Below, in pieces: positions 8,111-17,450 of a stretch of DNA of 64,000 bases (positions within the stretch are counted from its first letter, which is position 1; every line of letters starts with the position of its first letter). The stretch lies in contig JANOJL010000064.1 of the NCBI GenBank assembly GCA_031418715.1, forward strand, positions 124,001 through 188,000, read 5' to 3'. A program made the translations under genes and the position numbers. A model generated the notes under the pieces. That model was not told where the DNA came from and searched no databases. It saw nothing but the letters and a program-made list of their open reading frames with translations. The stretch comes from JANMDU01 sp031418715 (GTDB lineage: Bacteria > Pseudomonadota > Gammaproteobacteria > Burkholderiales > Burkholderiaceae_C).

Positions 8111-8913
8111 CCCAGCGTACAGATCACAGGCGTGTGATCCGAAGGCCGCTCGTTTTTGCGTGGCGCTTTGTCGATGATGCAGCTTTGCACGCGTGGTTTC
8201 AAAGCATCGCTCACCAAGGTGTAGTCAATCCGCAGGCCTTTGTTGCGGCGAAAGGCCATCTCGCGGTAATCCCACCAGCTGTAGAGTTTGGCGGCTTGCT
8301 CGAAGAGGCGGAAGGCATCATGAAGGCCGAGCCCTATCAATTGGTTGAACTGATCGCGTTCGGCCTCGGTGTGGTGAATCGTGCCTTTCAGACCCACTGG
8401 GTCATGCGTGTCGCGGTCGTCAAAGGTGATGTTGAAATCGCCCACGAGCACGAGCTGCGGGTGCGCGGCCAGCTCGCCTTCCAGCCAATCGCGCAAGGCT
8501 TTGAGCCACTTCATTTTGTATTTGAATTTATCGCTGCCCGGCGCTTCGCCATTGACAAAATAACCGTTGACCACGCGCACGCTGCCCAGCTCGGTTTGCA
8601 GTGTGCCGGCGATGATGCGGCTTTGCTCGTCCTCAAAACCGGGAATGTTTTTCTGCACGCCAGTCACTGCGCTGACCGAAGCGTTTCGCGTGAGCCAAGC
8701 CACGCCGTTGTACGTCTTCTGGCCAAACGCTTGGGCGCTGTAACCTGCCGCCTCAAAGTCAGCAAACGGAAATTTCTCATCCATCATTTTCAACTCTTGC
8801 AAACCGAGCGCATCAATCTTCTCGCCTTCAGGTTGCGCCGCCAGCCATTCAAGCACTTGGTTGGCGCGGATGTTGAGGGAATTCACATTCCAAGTCGCTA
8901 TTTTTAGAGTCAT
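8107..8913 (-). CDS. xth: exodeoxyribonuclease III
   Basis: An AP endonuclease and 3'-5' exonuclease of the EEP superfamily, acting in base-excision repair. The 268-residue product begins MTLKIATWNVNSLNIR, then LGLQELK with the metal-ligand Glu, the VVNGYFVNGE region, VLVGDFNI, and the C-terminal catalytic SDHTPV. Full length and intact. The start codon abuts a CGTTATAG element copy (8911-8967), so the promoter region is partly or wholly element-derived. Confidence 0.96.
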   Translation of the reverse strand: MTLKIATWNVNSLNIRANQVLEWLAAQPEGEKIDALGLQELKMMDEKFPFADFEAAGYSAQAFGQKTYNGVAWLTRNASVSAVTGVQKNIPGFEDEQSRIIAGTLQTELGSVRVVNGYFVNGEAPGSDKFKYKMKWLKALRDWLEGELAAHPQLVLVGDFNITFDDRDTHDPVGLKGTIHHTEAERDQFNQLIGLGLHDAFRLFEQAAKLYSWWDYREMAFRRNKGLRIDYTLVSDALKPRVQSCIIDKAPRKNERPSDHTPVICTLG

Positions 8914-8967
8914 TTTGGCCTTTTCCCGTTATAGAATGTGCGTAGCTTGCTATTAAATTGATAGTGA
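8911..8967 (+). repeat. CGTTATAG element, copy 3 (between folA and xth)
   Basis: CATTTTGGCC arm, core CCCGTTATAGAATGTGCGTA and the GCTATTAAATTGATAGT end. It fills most of the gap upstream of xth. Confidence 0.9.
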
Positions 8968-9000
8968 TTCGAGAGTGGCTTCAACGTCATGCAATGCAGA

Positions 9001-9528
9001 TCAAGCACTCGCTGAGTGGCTCGCTGAGGTTCGTCCATACGTCACAAAACTCAGCTTCAAACCATTCGCCGCCAACGCATTCTCACGCTGCACTTCGCGC
9101 CAAACATCGTCCACAGTTGGCGCAAACGCATCGCCTTCAAACGCCGCATCAATCTCCGTGATCACCAGCTTATGAGCCAAAGGCAGGGCCTGCGCATAGA
9201 TCTGCGCCCCACCAATCACCCACACCGCAGCATGCCCAGATTGCTCACAAAATAATAGCGCCTCATCCAGATTTTGCAACGGGGAACCGCCGTTTTTCTT
9301 TAAATTTTCTCGCGTTTGCGCATCAGAAGAAATCACCAGATTCAGCCGACCTGGCAGTGGCCGAAATTTGGGAGGCAATGAGTCCCAAGTCTTGCGCCCC
9401 ATGATCACCGGGCAGCCCAGCGTGGTGCGCTTGAAATGCGCCAAATCTTCCGGCAAATGCCAAGGCATTTTGCCCAGATGGCCAATCACGCGATCATGCG
9501 CTTGCGCCCAGATGAGGTTGATTTGCAT
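9001..9528 (-). CDS. folA: dihydrofolate reductase
   Basis: Reduces dihydrofolate to tetrahydrofolate with NADPH. From ATG complement 9526-9528 the protein has 175 residues and begins MQINLIWAQAHDRVIG. The family motifs follow: GKMPWHLPEDLAHFK with the catalytic acidic residue, VIMGRKTWDSLP, and WVIGGAQIYAQALP. An in-frame TTG four codons upstream is possible but less likely. It lies 18 bases downstream of thyA, the classic coupling of the enzyme that makes dihydrofolate with the one that recycles it. Confidence 0.95.
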   Translation of the reverse strand: MQINLIWAQAHDRVIGHLGKMPWHLPEDLAHFKRTTLGCPVIMGRKTWDSLPPKFRPLPGRLNLVISSDAQTRENLKKNGGSPLQNLDEALLFCEQSGHAAVWVIGGAQIYAQALPLAHKLVITEIDAAFEGDAFAPTVDDVWREVQRENALAANGLKLSFVTYGRTSASHSASA

Positions 9529-9546
9529 AAGGTGCTTCAACCGCTG

Positions 9547-10368
9547 TTAAACAGCCACCGGCGCTTTGATCGCCGCATGGTGCTGGTAATTGACCACTTC
9601 AAAATCTTCGTATTCGTAATCAAAAATAGAAGCAGGCTTGCGTTTGATCACGAGTTGCGGATAGGCAAAGGGCTCTCTGGCCAGCTGCGTTGTGACCTGC
9701 TCATGATGATTGCTGTAAATATGGCAATCACCGCCTGTCCACACAAAATCGCCCACCTCCAAATCGCATTGCTGCGCCAGCATGTGGGTCAGCAGGGCAT
9801 AGCTGGCGATGTTGAACGGTACGCCTAGGAAAATATCGGCGCTGCGTTGGTAGAGTTGGCAGCTGAGCTTGCCTCGTGCGCCATCAACGCCGGGCGCAAC
9901 ATAAAACTGGAAAAACGCATGACAAGGCATGAGTGCCATCTCGCTCAAGGCAGCCACATTCCAGGCGCTCACGATGATGCGGCGCGAATCGGGATTGGTC
10001 TTGAGTTGATCCACCACTTGCGCGATTTGATCAATATGCCCGCCATCCGGCTTGGGCCAGCTGCGCCATTGCACGCCATACACCGGGCCGAGATCACCCG
10101 TTTGCTTATTTGCCCACTCATTCCAGATCGTCACGCCGCGCTCTTGCAGCCATTTCGCATTGCCATCGCCGCGCAGAAACCACAGAAGCTCCAAGATGAT
10201 AGATTTCAGATGCACTTTCTTCGTCGTCACCAGCGGGAAGCCCTCAGCCAGATCAAAGCGCAGTTGATGGCCGAAGACGGAGCGCGTGCCCGTGCCGGTG
10301 CGGTCGGTTTTGGTCACGCCATGGTCAAACACATGGCGCATGAAGGTTTCGTATTGATTGGAAGGCAT
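9547..10368 (-). CDS. thyA: thymidylate synthase
   Basis: Methylates dUMP to dTMP using methylenetetrahydrofolate. The 273-residue product carries RTGTGTRSVFG near the N-terminus, the folate-binding WNEWAN region, the catalytic Cys in ALMPCHAFFQFYV, and QRSADIFLGVPFNIASYALL. Length is standard. It leads a two-gene unit with folA. Divergent on the other side is the Baeyer-Villiger monooxygenase gene, 73 bases away from its start. Confidence 0.97.
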   Translation of the reverse strand: MPSNQYETFMRHVFDHGVTKTDRTGTGTRSVFGHQLRFDLAEGFPLVTTKKVHLKSIILELLWFLRGDGNAKWLQERGVTIWNEWANKQTGDLGPVYGVQWRSWPKPDGGHIDQIAQVVDQLKTNPDSRRIIVSAWNVAALSEMALMPCHAFFQFYVAPGVDGARGKLSCQLYQRSADIFLGVPFNIASYALLTHMLAQQCDLEVGDFVWTGGDCHIYSNHHEQVTTQLAREPFAYPQLVIKRKPASIFDYEYEDFEVVNYQHHAAIKAPVAV

Positions 10369-10441
10369 GAGGACAACAGGAATGAGTTTCTGCGTCTATT
10401 ATCGTGAAATATCAACCGATGGCCGCGCCACACCCTTCACG

Positions 10442-11914
10442 ATGACAGAAACCACTCCCTCAGAGCTCAGCGGCATTTTGGATGTCTTGATCATCGGCGC
10501 GGGGCTTTCGGGCATTGGCGCAGCGCGGCATCTTCAAAAGCACTGCCCTGGCAAGCGCTGGGCCATGGTGGATGCCCGTGAAGCCATTGGCGGCACTTGG
10601 GATCTGTTTCGCTACCCAGGTGTGCGCTCAGATTCGGATATGTACACCCTGGGCTACAACTTCATGCCTTGGAAAGAGCGCAAAGCGATTGCCGATGGCG
10701 CGGATATCTTGAGCTACATCCAGCGCGCAGCAGATGAGGGGCAGATTCAAAAAAAGCTGCATCTTGGGCAGCGCGTCGTGAAGGCCAATTGGGTGAGCGC
10801 AGAGGCGCTTTGGCATGTCACGCTGTGCCGCAGCAGCGACGGCATCGAGACGAGCCAGCGAACTCATTTTTTGTATTTTTGCAGCGGCTACTACAGCTAC
10901 ACGCAGGCTTATCAACCCGAGTTTGCCGGGCAGGGCGATTTCGCCGGGCGCATCGTTCACCCGCAGTTCTGGCCGCAAGATTTGAGCTACGCCGGCAAAC
11001 GCGTGGTGGTGATCGGCAGTGGTGCCACAGCTGTGACGCTCGTGCCAGAGATGGCCAAAACGGCTGCGCATGTGACGATGCTGCAGCGCTCGCCCACTTA
11101 TGTGATCTCGCGCCCCTCCGTGGACGCCATCGCGCAGGGCCTCGCGCGCGTGCTGCCCAGCAGCTGGGCCTATGCGCTCACGCGCTGGAAGAATGTGCTG
11201 ATGGGTATGTATTTTTACAGCGTGTCCAAGCGAAAGCCCGCGAAAGTCAAGGAATACATGCTGGATCTGGTGAGCCAAGAAATGGGCAAGGGGTATGACG
11301 TTGACAAACACTTTTCCCCCAGCTACGGCCCTTGGGATCAGCGCGTTTGCGTCGTGCCTGATTCAGATTTGTTCAATCAAATCAAAGCAGGCCGCGCAAC
11401 GATCGCCACTGACACGATTGAACGCTTCACAAGCCAGGGCATCGTGCTCAGCAGCGGCCAAGAGCTGCCTGCAGACATCATCGTCACCGCCACCGGTCTC
11501 AAGCTCAATGCCCTGGGCGATGTGGCCATTTCCAAAGATGGCGTGGCCTTTGTGCTCGCTGATTCAATAGCCTACAAAGGCTTGATGCTGTCGAACCTAC
11601 CAAATGTCGCGCTCACTTTCGGCTACATCAATGCCTCATGGACGCTGCGCGCCGATCTCACCGCCCAATACGTGTGCCGCCTGCTCAATCATATGGATCG
11701 CCACGGCCACCGCGTGGTGGTTCCCCAGGAAGATGCGTCTGTCAAAGCCCAGCCTTTCATGAGCCTCAGTTCAGGCTATGTGCAGCGATCTCAAGCGCTT
11801 TTGCCAAAGCAAGGAAGCCAAGCGCCTTGGCAGGTCAAATCAAACTATTTGTATGATCTTTTGGCTCTGCGCTGGAGCAAATTAGACGATGGCGTTCTTA
11901 GGTTTGAAAGATAA
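10442..11914 (+). CDS. EthA-like Baeyer-Villiger flavin monooxygenase
   Basis: A 490-residue FAD/NADPH monooxygenase that would insert oxygen next to a ketone carbonyl. The start at ATG 10442 puts the FAD-binding GAGLSGIGAARHL at residues 19-31. The type I BVMO fingerprint FxGxxxHxxxWP is present as FAGRIVHPQFWP (167-178), and the NADPH-binding VVVIGSGATAV follows at about 188-198. Sequence blocks such as GGTWDLFRYPGVRSDSDMYTLG match mycobacterial EthA closely, as does the length. The substrate cannot be told from the sequence. It stands alone, with no dehydrogenase or esterase beside it. Confidence 0.9.
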   Translation: MTETTPSELSGILDVLIIGAGLSGIGAARHLQKHCPGKRWAMVDAREAIGGTWDLFRYPGVRSDSDMYTLGYNFMPWKERKAIADGADILSYIQRAADEGQIQKKLHLGQRVVKANWVSAEALWHVTLCRSSDGIETSQRTHFLYFCSGYYSYTQAYQPEFAGQGDFAGRIVHPQFWPQDLSYAGKRVVVIGSGATAVTLVPEMAKTAAHVTMLQRSPTYVISRPSVDAIAQGLARVLPSSWAYALTRWKNVLMGMYFYSVSKRKPAKVKEYMLDLVSQEMGKGYDVDKHFSPSYGPWDQRVCVVPDSDLFNQIKAGRATIATDTIERFTSQGIVLSSGQELPADIIVTATGLKLNALGDVAISKDGVAFVLADSIAYKGLMLSNLPNVALTFGYINASWTLRADLTAQYVCRLLNHMDRHGHRVVVPQEDASVKAQPFMSLSSGYVQRSQALLPKQGSQAPWQVKSNYLYDLLALRWSKLDDGVLRFER

Positions 11915-11987
11915 GCAAGCCGCTGTCTTGCCTGCCGAATAGCGCTTGAAATGTAATGCTCTGATGCAGCTTGGCATGTCATTATTC

Positions 11988-12050
11988 ATGCTATTTGGCC
12001 TCGCAGCCGTTATAGAACATGAGCAAAGCGCTATTCAATACGTAGCATTT
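11988..12050 (+). repeat. CGTTATAG element, copy 4, in the 339-base gap before the first paralogous lipoprotein
   Basis: Arm CTATTTGGCCTCGCAG, core CCGTTATAGAACATGAGCAA, end GCTATTCAATACGTAGC. The gap 11915-12253 otherwise holds an A+T-rich stretch (about 12050-12150) likely to contain the promoter of the lipoprotein gene; I see no gene in it. Confidence 0.88.
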
Positions 12051-12253
12051 TTTGCTGCAAACTGTTGAGTTGAAAAATATTTTATGTTGAGCGTTGCGTT
12101 TTTTTGACAACTCACCCGGAAATGCATACTTTGTAATTACATGTGAAAAATAGTGTGGAATATCATGCAATTGTCTCAATTAGACGCATCTTCATCCTGG
12201 TTAGCCCCGAGCGCGATGGCTGAAGATCCACATCACACATGAAGGAACAGTGT

Positions 12254-13279
12254 ATGAAATTCTCCTCAATGATCCGAGCCTCGCTCGCGGTCTCTTTGGT
12301 CAGCTTGCTGGCCGCTTGCGGTGGCGGCGACAGCGCAACCCCTGCGCCAGAAGTGGCTTGGGCCAGCCCAGCCGTCTTCGTCACGCCGGGTGCAGCAAAT
12401 AAATCGTTTGCACTTTCAGGTTGTGAACGCCGCACATACGGCCAACAAGTGCCAAATCAAACTCTCTACAAAGCCAGTTTGCTGATCGCTTCCAATGGCG
12501 ATGTGAGCATTTTGGCCTCAACGACCGAAACTGCCACCGCCACTGTGATTTTTAGCATTGCGTTTGCTGACGCTAAAGATTCTTCTTGGTCGGTGAGCGG
12601 AAATACGCAAACCCCAACTTACTCTTTGTACGTAAACCAAGAGGTGCGAGACTTCGAGAAAAGCATCAATGTGTATCCACAAGGAGACGGCGGCGCGCGT
12701 TTGAATGCTGGTGAAGAAGGTCGAAGCGGCGGATATGGAATCAACAATTGCACGATGACCGACAAACTTGCGCTGCAAGTTAACGCTGATTCAAGTCGCG
12801 CAGCAAAAAACCTGGGTACAGCGGCTGGCGTGACGACTTATGACGGCTATGACGCAGATGGTCGCATCGAAGCAGGCAGTGCATTTTGGCAAAGCGATAA
12901 CGAAAGCGCCCCTGATGACAAATACAACTTCATGCGCTTTAACCTAGGCACTGGCGAGCTGGCCAGCAGCACCTCCACCACTGGCACGTATAGCGCCCTC
13001 AGCCTGAGCCTGCCTGCTGGCACGACTAGCTACAGCAACGGCTCGTATGGCGAATCCTTGTCAAGATTCGAATCTAATTTTGACTACAAAGACGCAAAAT
13101 CCATTTGTGTCAGCAGCTACTCCTACGATCCGGTAACTGATCAAGAGTCAGGCTTTAACATCTATGCAACCGCCTATGGCAACAAGTTCTTGCCAGAGGG
13201 TACCCGCCGTGTGCAAGCGCAGCCTGATTTTCTTGAAAGCACAAAAGGCTACAGAGGCGGCTGCAACAACGGCTCTTAG
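12254..13279 (+). CDS. lipoprotein paralog 1 of 4, unknown function
   Basis: A 341-residue lipoprotein with lipobox LLAACGGG. The start ATG 12254 follows AAGGA by 7 bases; an upstream in-frame ATG at 12239 lacks such a site. After the lipobox comes a short Ser/Pro linker and the family signature EVAWASPAVFVTPGAANKS, then ALSGC and SNGDVSIL. The rest is Ser/Thr/Gly-rich and looks like beta structure. Three neighbours (13528, 17451, 19424) share the signature. No known domain recognised. It is followed by a hairpin terminator and a CGTTATAG element. Confidence 0.8.
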   Translation: MKFSSMIRASLAVSLVSLLAACGGGDSATPAPEVAWASPAVFVTPGAANKSFALSGCERRTYGQQVPNQTLYKASLLIASNGDVSILASTTETATATVIFSIAFADAKDSSWSVSGNTQTPTYSLYVNQEVRDFEKSINVYPQGDGGARLNAGEEGRSGGYGINNCTMTDKLALQVNADSSRAAKNLGTAAGVTTYDGYDADGRIEAGSAFWQSDNESAPDDKYNFMRFNLGTGELASSTSTTGTYSALSLSLPAGTTSYSNGSYGESLSRFESNFDYKDAKSICVSSYSYDPVTDQESGFNIYATAYGNKFLPEGTRRVQAQPDFLESTKGYRGGCNNGS

Positions 13280-13303
13280 TTGCACAAATTAGGCTAGACA
13301 TAC

Positions 13304-13343
13304 AACCCGCAGCGCCTGAGCATTCAGGCCCTGCGGGTTTTTT
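13304..13343 (+). terminator. terminator after lipoprotein paralog 1
   Basis: Stem ACCCGCAGCGCCTGA, loop GCAT, stem TCAGGCCCTGCGGGT followed by a T run. Almost the same hairpin follows paralog 2. Confidence 0.9.
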
Positions 13344-13344
13344 C

Positions 13345-13415
13345 ATGCCATTTTGAAGCGTTTTAACCCTCTGGCCGTTATAGAATATGCGTAGAGTGCT
13401 ATTGAATTCATAGTA
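13345..13415 (+). repeat. CGTTATAG element, copy 5 (after lipoprotein paralog 1)
   Basis: One of the cleanest copies: arm TTTTAACCCTCTGG, core CCGTTATAGAATATGCGTAG and end AGTGCTATTGAATTCATAGT. The 5' flank CATGCCATTTTGAAGCG is shared with copy 6. Confidence 0.92.
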
Positions 13416-13527
13416 AATGAGTTCTTTGGTATTCATTTAAAAATCAAAATGAGTACTTCAAACTTAATTGACTTTTAGCCGACTGTGACAACAATTGACT
13501 ACTTGTATAACAAACAGTGAGCATCTC

Positions 13528-14625
13528 ATGAAACTCCTCAATACCCTCAAACTCGGCCTCGCCGCTGGGCTGATTGCGCTGCTGGCAGCTTGCGGCGGAT
13601 CGGAGTCGCCAGCGGGAGCAGCGGCAGGCGCAGACCCTGCCAAGCCTTTGCCCGAAGTGCCTTGGGGCAGCCCGGCGGTGTTCGTCACACCGGGGCAGAC
13701 ATCGGCGAGCTTTGCTTTGAATGGTTGCTATTTTGACGATGAAGCAAAAGATATTGAAGGTAATTTGTATCAAGCCAAGCTGGTGATCACCTCAAGCGGC
13801 GATGTGAGCATCATGGGCACTACGTCTGCTGAAGTGAGCGCAGTGCCCGAAACCCTGTTTTCAATGAAATTTGCCGAGGCCACTTTGGCCAACTGGGGTG
13901 TATTGGGCACAGTGGAAGCGCCCACGTATTCCCTCTACATGATGAAACTGGGGCGCACGCCAGATGATGGGGGCGTGCAATTCGGGGTGAATGCACAAAC
14001 ATTCGCTGAAGATATACCTGAGGGTATTTTTGCTGAAGATAACCAGCAGGGCAAAGAAATTTATGGCTGCTCGCTAGAGAGCCCCTTAGCATTGAAAACG
14101 CTGATCAACGAGGCGCGTGTGGCCAAGCATATGACCCAAGGCGTGACGGCGGTGGATGACTATTTCCTCGGGTTCGATGGCGAGGCTCTGCCCAGCAGTG
14201 TGGAGGGCGATTTGATTGCATGGTCGTTCCCTCCTATTGAATTTATTGGAGAGATTCCCCAGACCAATTTCCGATTCAACAGCGCCAGCGGTGTCTTGTC
14301 CACCAGCACTGGCACGGACACTACAGCGCCCATGAGCACGGTCAGCTTTGCTTTGCCTAGCGGCGCCAGCGAGCAATCGGGCTGGTACAGAGAAAGCACT
14401 TGTCGCAACATGCAGTTGTATGAGTTCAAGGAAGCCAAAACCTTGTTTGTTGCCAGCGGAGAACGTCCTGAGGACTTGATCATTGCCACTCGCTACGGCG
14501 ACAAGCTCATGCCGATTCCAATCTTTGTACTGTTCGAGTTTGTATTCAACGAAGACGGGCCATTTGAGGGCATCCCCGACTGCATCCGCCCGAGATTTAA
14601 CTATGATAACAATGAGGGTCGTTAA
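13528..14625 (+). CDS. lipoprotein paralog 2 of 4, unknown function
   Basis: A 365-residue lipoprotein with lipobox LLAACGGS. The signature appears as EVPWGSPAVFVTPGQTSAS, then ALNGCYF and SSGDVSIMGTT. The APTYSLYM block matches TPTYSLYV of paralog 1, and the tail RYGDKLMP matches AYGNKFLP. Clear full-length paralogy with the gene before it. The start at 13528 is chosen for the signal peptide (MKLLNTLKLGLAAGL); the ribosome-binding site is weak (GTGAGC). Function unknown. Confidence 0.8.
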   Translation: MKLLNTLKLGLAAGLIALLAACGGSESPAGAAAGADPAKPLPEVPWGSPAVFVTPGQTSASFALNGCYFDDEAKDIEGNLYQAKLVITSSGDVSIMGTTSAEVSAVPETLFSMKFAEATLANWGVLGTVEAPTYSLYMMKLGRTPDDGGVQFGVNAQTFAEDIPEGIFAEDNQQGKEIYGCSLESPLALKTLINEARVAKHMTQGVTAVDDYFLGFDGEALPSSVEGDLIAWSFPPIEFIGEIPQTNFRFNSASGVLSTSTGTDTTAPMSTVSFALPSGASEQSGWYRESTCRNMQLYEFKEAKTLFVASGERPEDLIIATRYGDKLMPIPIFVLFEFVFNEDGPFEGIPDCIRPRFNYDNNEGR

Positions 14626-14676
14626 CGCAACTACCTATTTGGGGTGCTGAAGCTCCATCAGGTGATATTTCAAATA

Positions 14677-14713
14677 ACCCGCAGCGCCTGAGCATTCAGG
14701 CGCTGCGGTTTTT
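14677..14713 (+). terminator. terminator after lipoprotein paralog 2
   Basis: Stem CCGCAGCGCCTGA, loop GCAT, stem TCAGGCGCTGCGG, then T5. Nearly identical to the hairpin at 13304-13343. Confidence 0.9.
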
Positions 14714-14714
14714 C

Positions 14715-14788
14715 ATGTCATTTTCAAGCCTTTTAGACCTCTACCCGGCATAAGATCTGCGTGGAGCGCTATCAAATTAATATCAACT
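14715..14788 (+). repeat. CGTTATAG element, copy 6 (after lipoprotein paralog 2)
   Basis: Diverged copy: TTTTAGACCTCTACCCGGCA, then AAGATCTGCGTGGAGCGCTA and TCAAATTAATATCAAC. Same position relative to the terminator as copy 5. Confidence 0.8.
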
Positions 14789-14798
14789 GATTCCTACA

Positions 14799-17267
14799 AT
14801 GCCCGAAACAACTCCGTCAGATAACGCCCATTTGAACACCCGGCCCGAGGGCTCACATGCTGGCATGGGTGATGTGATCATTGGCGATGACCAAGCCGTC
14901 TGGAATTTGTCGTCTGGCTGGCAGGCGCTGGGCAGTGATGCGCAGCAGGGGGTGGATATTCCTGTTGGCGCTGTGGATGCTGTCGACGCAAATAGTGCGT
15001 TGAGCGCAGTCACTCAGCAGCCGAGTGCGGCGCGGCATCAGATTGCAGATCAAGCCAGCGCACTGGGAGCAGGGGGAGCAGGGGACTCAGAGGGCGCAGT
15101 GGATCGGGCGGCTGCGGGCGCCATGCCTTGGCGAGCCAGCTGGTCGAGTGCGCTGGATGCCGCAGTGTTTTCTGCGCCGAGCACCTTGGCTGCGACGGCG
15201 ATTGTATTTGCAGCGTTTCCAGCGGCCTATTTGCCTGCAGGGGTGCTGATGGCGATGGCGGGCCTGGTGTTGGCGCAATGGGTCAGCGCGTGCAGCCAGC
15301 GGCCTTTGATGCACACGGCGCGGCTGCTGGAGGCGACTATTTTGGCGGCGGCGTTGGCTCAAATCCAGCCGCGCTTAGGCGATTGGGGCTTGCCAGATAC
15401 GCCTGCCGTGTTGCTGGCTTTGATGTGTGTGCTCTGCGCTTTGGCGGGGCTGTTTCGGGCGCTGTTGTTTGCGCTGCGTGCGGATCGCTTTGCGCGGCTG
15501 ATTCCGGCGCCGGTTTTTGTCGGCTACACGCTCAGTGTGGCCGTGGCTTTGCTGATCTCGCAAAGCGAGCGGCTTTGGAGTTTGGCGCGGGCGGGGCATC
15601 CGGTGGTGGCGTTGGTGGTGATTGCCGTGGCAGCGGGTGGCATCACGGCGCTGGTGGGCTGGCGCAGGCCGCGTTGGCCGGCAGCAGCGCTGGGCTTGGC
15701 GGCGGGGGCGTTGGCGGGCTGGGTGTGTGGGCTACTCATGCCGGGTGTGCTCACGGTGATGTCGGCGCAGGCCATCGCTTGGCAAGTGCCGGCTCAGTTG
15801 GCTGATTTCTCTGCGTTGGCTGCGCCAAGCGTAGCCTATGGTGCTTTGATCCCGATCCTCTTGCTCAATGGTGCGGTGTTGGGCGTGAGCGCGTTTCTCA
15901 ACACAAGCTTGGCCTCCGAGACGGTCTCTCAGCAAGATGACCGCTATGCCAAGCCTTGGCAACAAAGCGGCTTGTCGTTGGTCTGCGCAGGCACAGGCTT
16001 TGCTGGCTCCATGCCGATTGCAGCCTCGATGCAAAGCTGCAATGTAGCGTTGCGCCATGGGCCATTGGTTAGGCGCAATGTGGCGCTAGTGGGGCTGATC
16101 GTGGCGCTGCTGGCGCTGACGGGTGTGTTCAATCATATTGCTTTGGCCGCCGTGGCCGCGATGATGCTGGTAGATGCTGCGCAAACGGCTGATCGCTCGG
16201 CCATCCAGCAATGCTGGCAATGGCTACGCGGCAAGGCGCAAGCGGTGTCTCAGCGCGATGATTCTTTGCTGATTTTGGCGGTGGTGGGCGCTTCGGTGCT
16301 GTTCAACGGCGTGGTGGGCATTATCGTGGGGCTGTTTGCTGGGCTGCTGCTGTTTGGTATGCGCAATGCGAGAAAGCCGGTGCGCTTTGAATGGACGGGG
16401 CTGCAGCTCTCAGCCAATGCCCAGCGCGACAGCTTAGAGAGCGCTTTGTTGGCGCAGCAGGGCCAGCGCATTTGTATTCTTGAGTTTGATACAGAGCTGT
16501 TTTTTGGCAGCGTGAGGAGCTTAGATGAAACGCTGCAGCGCACAGCCAGCGATGTGAGTGTGGTGGTGCTGGATTGGTCGCGCGTGCGGCATGTGGACAG
16601 CTCGGTGGCGCTTTCGCTGGCGCGTTGGCGTCGGCGTGTATTGCCCAATGAGCAAGGCCAGCGCGTCATCACCTTGCATGCGGGTGCGGGGCTGCAAGCA
16701 GGCAATGCGCAAGAATTTTTGCGCAAGCATGCCGCGCAAGAGCGCTGCTTCCCAGATTTAGACCATGCGCTGGAGCATGCAGAAAACCTGCTGATCGAGC
16801 AGTTCATGCCCCAGCAGGGCGAGGAGCAAGAGCCTGAGGGCGATAGGCTGCCGATCTTCCAAGGGCTGTCTGATGCGCAAATGCGCATGCTCGATGTCAG
16901 CATGCCGCAGCAATTGTTTCGCGCTGGCGAGACCGTGCTGGAGATCGGGCAACCCGTTGACGCGATGGTGGTGATCGTGCAAGGCCGTCTGGCCGTGGTG
17001 GCCTACGATGCGCATGGCCATGAAGTGCGCTTGGCATTGGCGCGGCGCGGCGGTGTGCTGGGTGAGATTGGTTTTTTTGACCAAGGCGTGGCCACCGCGC
17101 AAGTACGCGCCGTGACGGACACTTTGGTGCTTTCGCTACAGCGCCCACTGCTGATTGAATTGCAACGCGACTACCCAGACATCCTCACCCAACTGCTGAT
17201 CAACCTGACGCGCATCTTGTCGCAAAAAGTGCTCAAGACGAATAAGCTGGCGCTGTCGCGGAAATAA
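14799..17267 (+). CDS. SulP-family anion transporter with STAS and cyclic-nucleotide-binding domains
   Basis: An 822-residue inner-membrane protein. About 110 N-terminal residues are polar. A SulP/SLC26 membrane domain with about ten hydrophobic segments runs roughly from 115 to 520. A STAS domain (about 545-650, with VVVLDWSRVRHVDSSVALSL) follows, and then a Crp-like cNMP-binding domain (about 685-815, with GETVLEIGQPVDAMVVIVQGRL and GVLGEIGFFD). Substrate could be sulfate, bicarbonate or another anion. The added cNMP module suggests gating by a cyclic nucleotide. It splits the lipoprotein series between paralogs 2 and 3. Confidence 0.88.
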   Translation: MPETTPSDNAHLNTRPEGSHAGMGDVIIGDDQAVWNLSSGWQALGSDAQQGVDIPVGAVDAVDANSALSAVTQQPSAARHQIADQASALGAGGAGDSEGAVDRAAAGAMPWRASWSSALDAAVFSAPSTLAATAIVFAAFPAAYLPAGVLMAMAGLVLAQWVSACSQRPLMHTARLLEATILAAALAQIQPRLGDWGLPDTPAVLLALMCVLCALAGLFRALLFALRADRFARLIPAPVFVGYTLSVAVALLISQSERLWSLARAGHPVVALVVIAVAAGGITALVGWRRPRWPAAALGLAAGALAGWVCGLLMPGVLTVMSAQAIAWQVPAQLADFSALAAPSVAYGALIPILLLNGAVLGVSAFLNTSLASETVSQQDDRYAKPWQQSGLSLVCAGTGFAGSMPIAASMQSCNVALRHGPLVRRNVALVGLIVALLALTGVFNHIALAAVAAMMLVDAAQTADRSAIQQCWQWLRGKAQAVSQRDDSLLILAVVGASVLFNGVVGIIVGLFAGLLLFGMRNARKPVRFEWTGLQLSANAQRDSLESALLAQQGQRICILEFDTELFFGSVRSLDETLQRTASDVSVVVLDWSRVRHVDSSVALSLARWRRRVLPNEQGQRVITLHAGAGLQAGNAQEFLRKHAAQERCFPDLDHALEHAENLLIEQFMPQQGEEQEPEGDRLPIFQGLSDAQMRMLDVSMPQQLFRAGETVLEIGQPVDAMVVIVQGRLAVVAYDAHGHEVRLALARRGGVLGEIGFFDQGVATAQVRAVTDTLVLSLQRPLLIELQRDYPDILTQLLINLTRILSQKVLKTNKLALSRK

Positions 17268-17310
17268 ATGCATCGCAGCGCTGCGCGCTTGCTTTTGTTG
17301 GTTTTTTTAT

Positions 17311-17371
17311 ATGCCAAATCGGCCTCTAGCCTTTATAAAATATGTGCGGAGTGCTATATATTGAATAGCAT
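17311..17371 (+). repeat. CGTTATAG element, copy 7 (before lipoprotein paralog 3)
   Basis: Arm CCAAATCGGCCTCTAGCC, core TTTATAAAATATGTGCGGAG, end TGCTATATATTGAATAGCA. Flanks the paralog on its 5' side. Confidence 0.87.
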
Positions 17372-17450
17372 TAATGCTTTCGATGTAATTGACGTCGATC
17401 CCCCCTGCGGAAACAATCAGCTACTTTCCGAAACAAACAAGGAGCATGCT

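Noticed and set aside
8134..8907. Plus-strand frame of 257 codons opposite xth
   Set aside because: Antisense shadow of the intact xth gene.
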